Positions 14,668 through 16,084 of a stretch of DNA of 16,084 nt are shown here, piece by piece. The stretch is from BTRG01 sp036986275. Its GTDB lineage: Bacteria > Pseudomonadota > Gammaproteobacteria > Acidiferrobacterales > SZUA-150. Under the pieces are notes generated by a model. That model searched no databases and was not told where the DNA came from. It saw nothing but the letters and a program-made list of their open reading frames with translations. Position numbers and translations under genes: made by a program. The stretch covers positions 1 to 16,084 of the forward strand of contig BTRG01000057.1 of NCBI GenBank assembly GCA_036986275.1, in the 5' to 3' direction. Positions within the stretch are counted from its first letter, which is position 1. Each line of letters begins with the position of its first letter.

Positions 14668-14696
14668 TTGACCTCTCCCGGCAAGCGGTTTTTAAT
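14668..14696 (+). promoter_or_regulatory. Sigma70-like promoter for the DUF1015 gene
   Basis: TTGACC (14668-14673), a 17-bp spacer and TTTAAT (14691-14696) match the -35/-10 consensus at 5 of 6 positions each. The start codon follows at 14739, giving a leader of roughly 35 bases. It lies in the 148-bp divergent region between aguA and the DUF1015 gene. Confidence 0.6.
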
Positions 14697-14738
14697 CCGG
14701 CTCCCGAACTCACTAGACAGCCTACTCTGGACTCCGCC

Positions 14739-15968
14739 ATGCCCCTGATTCGCCCCTTTGCCGGTCTACGCCCGGCTGCCGACCGTGCCGATGATGTCGC
14801 CGCTCCGCCTTACGATGTGTTGAATACCGAGGAGGCCCGTCGACGTGCCGATGGCAGGCCCTGGAGTTTCCTGCATATATCAAGACCGGAAATAGACCTT
14901 CCTGAGGGCACCCGTCCTTATGATGATGCCGTGTATCGCAAGGGTAAGGAGAACTTCGATCGCATGCTGCAAGAAGGCGTCCTGCTGCAAGACGAGGCCC
15001 CCCGCTATTACCTGTATAAACTCGTCATGGACGATCATGAGCAGACAGGGCTGGTGGCTGTAGCCTCGGTCCTGGACTATGACAGCAATCGCATACGCAA
15101 ACATGAATTCACGCGCCCGGACAAGGAGGACGACAGGGTCAAGCAGATCGATACCCTGGGCGCACAGACCGGCCCGGTGTTTCTAACCTATCGTCACAAT
15201 GAAGCAATTGATGCCCTGGTCAACCGGATTACGGCGGCGGCGCCCGATGTGGATATTACGGTCGATGATGGGGTACGGCACAGTCTGTGGGTGGTCAGTG
15301 ATAATGCGCAAATCGAGACCATCAGCCAGACCTTCGATGCTATGGATTGTCTGTATATTGCCGATGGCCATCATCGATCCGCCGCGGCCTCGCGTGTCGC
15401 GGCCATGCGCACACAGCGTGACCGGGATGCAGACAGCAATTATTTTCTGTCAGTGATTTTTCCCGATAATCAGGTGAAGATTCTGGATTACAACCGCGTC
15501 ATTACTGATCTGAACAGCCAGGATGAAGCAAGTTTTCTGGAGAAAGTCGGCACCCGATTTACTGTCGACAAGCGCGATACCGAGGTGCGCCCTGCTGCCA
15601 ACGGTGAATTCGGCATGTATCTGCCGGGCCAGTGGTATCGTCTGACGGTAAACGCTGATTTAATTCCGGCCGATGATCCCGTGGCTCGGCTTGATGTTAG
15701 TCTATTGGCTAACAATCTGATTGAGCCGGTGCTGGGTATCAGTGACCCCCGCCGCGACAAGCGCATCGATTTTGTCGGCGGTATACGTGGATTGAAGGAA
15801 CTGGAGCGTCGCGTGGACTGTGGCGAGATGGCCGTGGCTTTTGCCTTATTTCCAACGTCTCTGGACCAGCTTATGGACGTGGCCGATGCTGGTGAAGTTA
15901 TGCCACCCAAGTCCACCTGGTTTGAGCCCAAATTGGCTGATGGCCTGGTGTCACACGTTATAGACTAA
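14739..15968 (+). CDS. DUF1015 family protein (ParB/SerK-like motif)
   Basis: A 409-aa protein of the DUF1015 family, at full family length. Diagnostic segments are IRPFAGLRP at the N-terminus, AAPPYDVLN (21-29), KHEFTRPDKEDDR (121-133), YIADGHHRSAAA (206-217) and the C-terminal MPPKSTWFEPKL (388-399). The DGHHR signature also occurs in ParB/sulfiredoxin-fold proteins, including the archaeal ADP-dependent serine kinase SerK, and members of this family have been suggested to be kinase-like. That activity is inference here, since no serine-pathway gene lies in the window. The start is the ATG at 14739, which has a poor ribosome site (CTGGA) but a good promoter 43 bases upstream. It is divergent from aguA, and its stop interlocks with that of the convergent gene. 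Confidence 0.88.
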   Translation: MPLIRPFAGLRPAADRADDVAAPPYDVLNTEEARRRADGRPWSFLHISRPEIDLPEGTRPYDDAVYRKGKENFDRMLQEGVLLQDEAPRYYLYKLVMDDHEQTGLVAVASVLDYDSNRIRKHEFTRPDKEDDRVKQIDTLGAQTGPVFLTYRHNEAIDALVNRITAAAPDVDITVDDGVRHSLWVVSDNAQIETISQTFDAMDCLYIADGHHRSAAASRVAAMRTQRDRDADSNYFLSVIFPDNQVKILDYNRVITDLNSQDEASFLEKVGTRFTVDKRDTEVRPAANGEFGMYLPGQWYRLTVNADLIPADDPVARLDVSLLANNLIEPVLGISDPRRDKRIDFVGGIRGLKELERRVDCGEMAVAFALFPTSLDQLMDVADAGEVMPPKSTWFEPKLADGLVSHVID

Positions 15969-16084
15969 CGCTGAACCCCATCGCTGATTCGGGCCAGTAT
16001 GGCGTCACGCCAGCGCGTCGATAGCAGCCGGCGCATGACCTCAAAAAATGTTGCCGGAACCGTAACCCGATAACGCGCCCTGGG
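15965..16084 (-). CDS. Short-chain dehydrogenase/reductase, C-terminal fragment (cut by window edge)
   Basis: The minus strand is open from the window edge to a TAG at 15965-15967, encoding the last 39 residues of a protein. The sequence PRARYRVTVPATFFEVMRRL, followed by LSTRWRDAILARI, is the tail seen in many SDR-family oxidoreductases (PxxRYRVT...PTRxxD). The NAD(P)-binding and catalytic regions would lie beyond the window, so substrate and exact subfamily are unknown. Its last four bases overlap the stop of the convergent DUF1015 gene. Confidence 0.65.
   Translation of the reverse strand, partial: PRARYRVTVPATFFEVMRRLLSTRWRDAILARISDGVQR

Noticed and set aside
14591..14740. 50-residue N-terminal extension of agmatine deiminase
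   Set aside because: It covers the divergent promoter and the start of the DUF1015 gene, and known agmatine deiminases begin near the ATG at 14590.

Overview
The window looks like chromosomal DNA from a gammaproteobacterium. The evidence is a Rep-type helicase, a hexameric-type citrate synthase, an S13 (PBP4-type) penicillin-binding protein, an AguA/AguB pair and remains of a RAYT (REP-associated tyrosine transposase). I cannot name a genus. Most of the window is ordinary housekeeping sequence. The accessory-looking part is the left end, roughly 1-1780.

Left end (1-1780): a UbiE/COQ5-like methyltransferase gene is preceded by an inverted repeat. An A+T-rich patch follows, bracketed by a 12-bp inverted repeat (880-891 / 1605-1616). 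Inside the patch, the first ~41 codons of a RAYT transposase run in frame into a two-helix membrane tail. Next comes a small zinc-ribbon plus two-helix membrane protein gene, broken by one base in a T8 run. An intact protein of the same design lies at 10068-10376. A three-arm repeat at 1699-1742 closes the region.

Minus-strand block (1784-7602): a 599-aa protein combines a PAS-like region, a LuxR-type HTH and an alpha/beta hydrolase in one chain. To its right are an unknown two-helix membrane protein, Rep helicase and a divergent GpsA-like dehydrogenase; the last three are probably transcribed gpsA-like -> rep -> unknown. The GpsA-like protein lacks the Arg-Asn pair that normally holds the substrate phosphate.

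Plus-strand block (7654-10042): a serine-hydrolase-like protein of unknown role overlaps the start of a dacB-type D,D-carboxypeptidase/endopeptidase gene by 8 bases. A terminator-like hairpin follows. The zinc-ribbon membrane gene and citrate synthase (gltA) are then divergent. A YkgJ-like Cys-cluster protein converges on gltA.

Right end (12262-16084): a 374-bp gene-free stretch holds a perfect 14-bp palindrome in the likely ykgJ promoter. Agmatine deiminase and N-carbamoylputrescine amidohydrolase follow as a tightly coupled aguA-aguB pair (ATGA overlap), which together convert agmatine to putrescine. A DUF1015 gene is divergent from aguA behind a good sigma70-like promoter. The window ends in the C-terminus of a short-chain dehydrogenase whose stop codon interlocks with that of DUF1015.

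I see no defence system, CRISPR array, rRNA or tRNA. The points most worth pursuing are the regulator-hydrolase fusion, the altered GpsA-like active site and the RAYT/zinc-ribbon debris with its poly-T frameshift.
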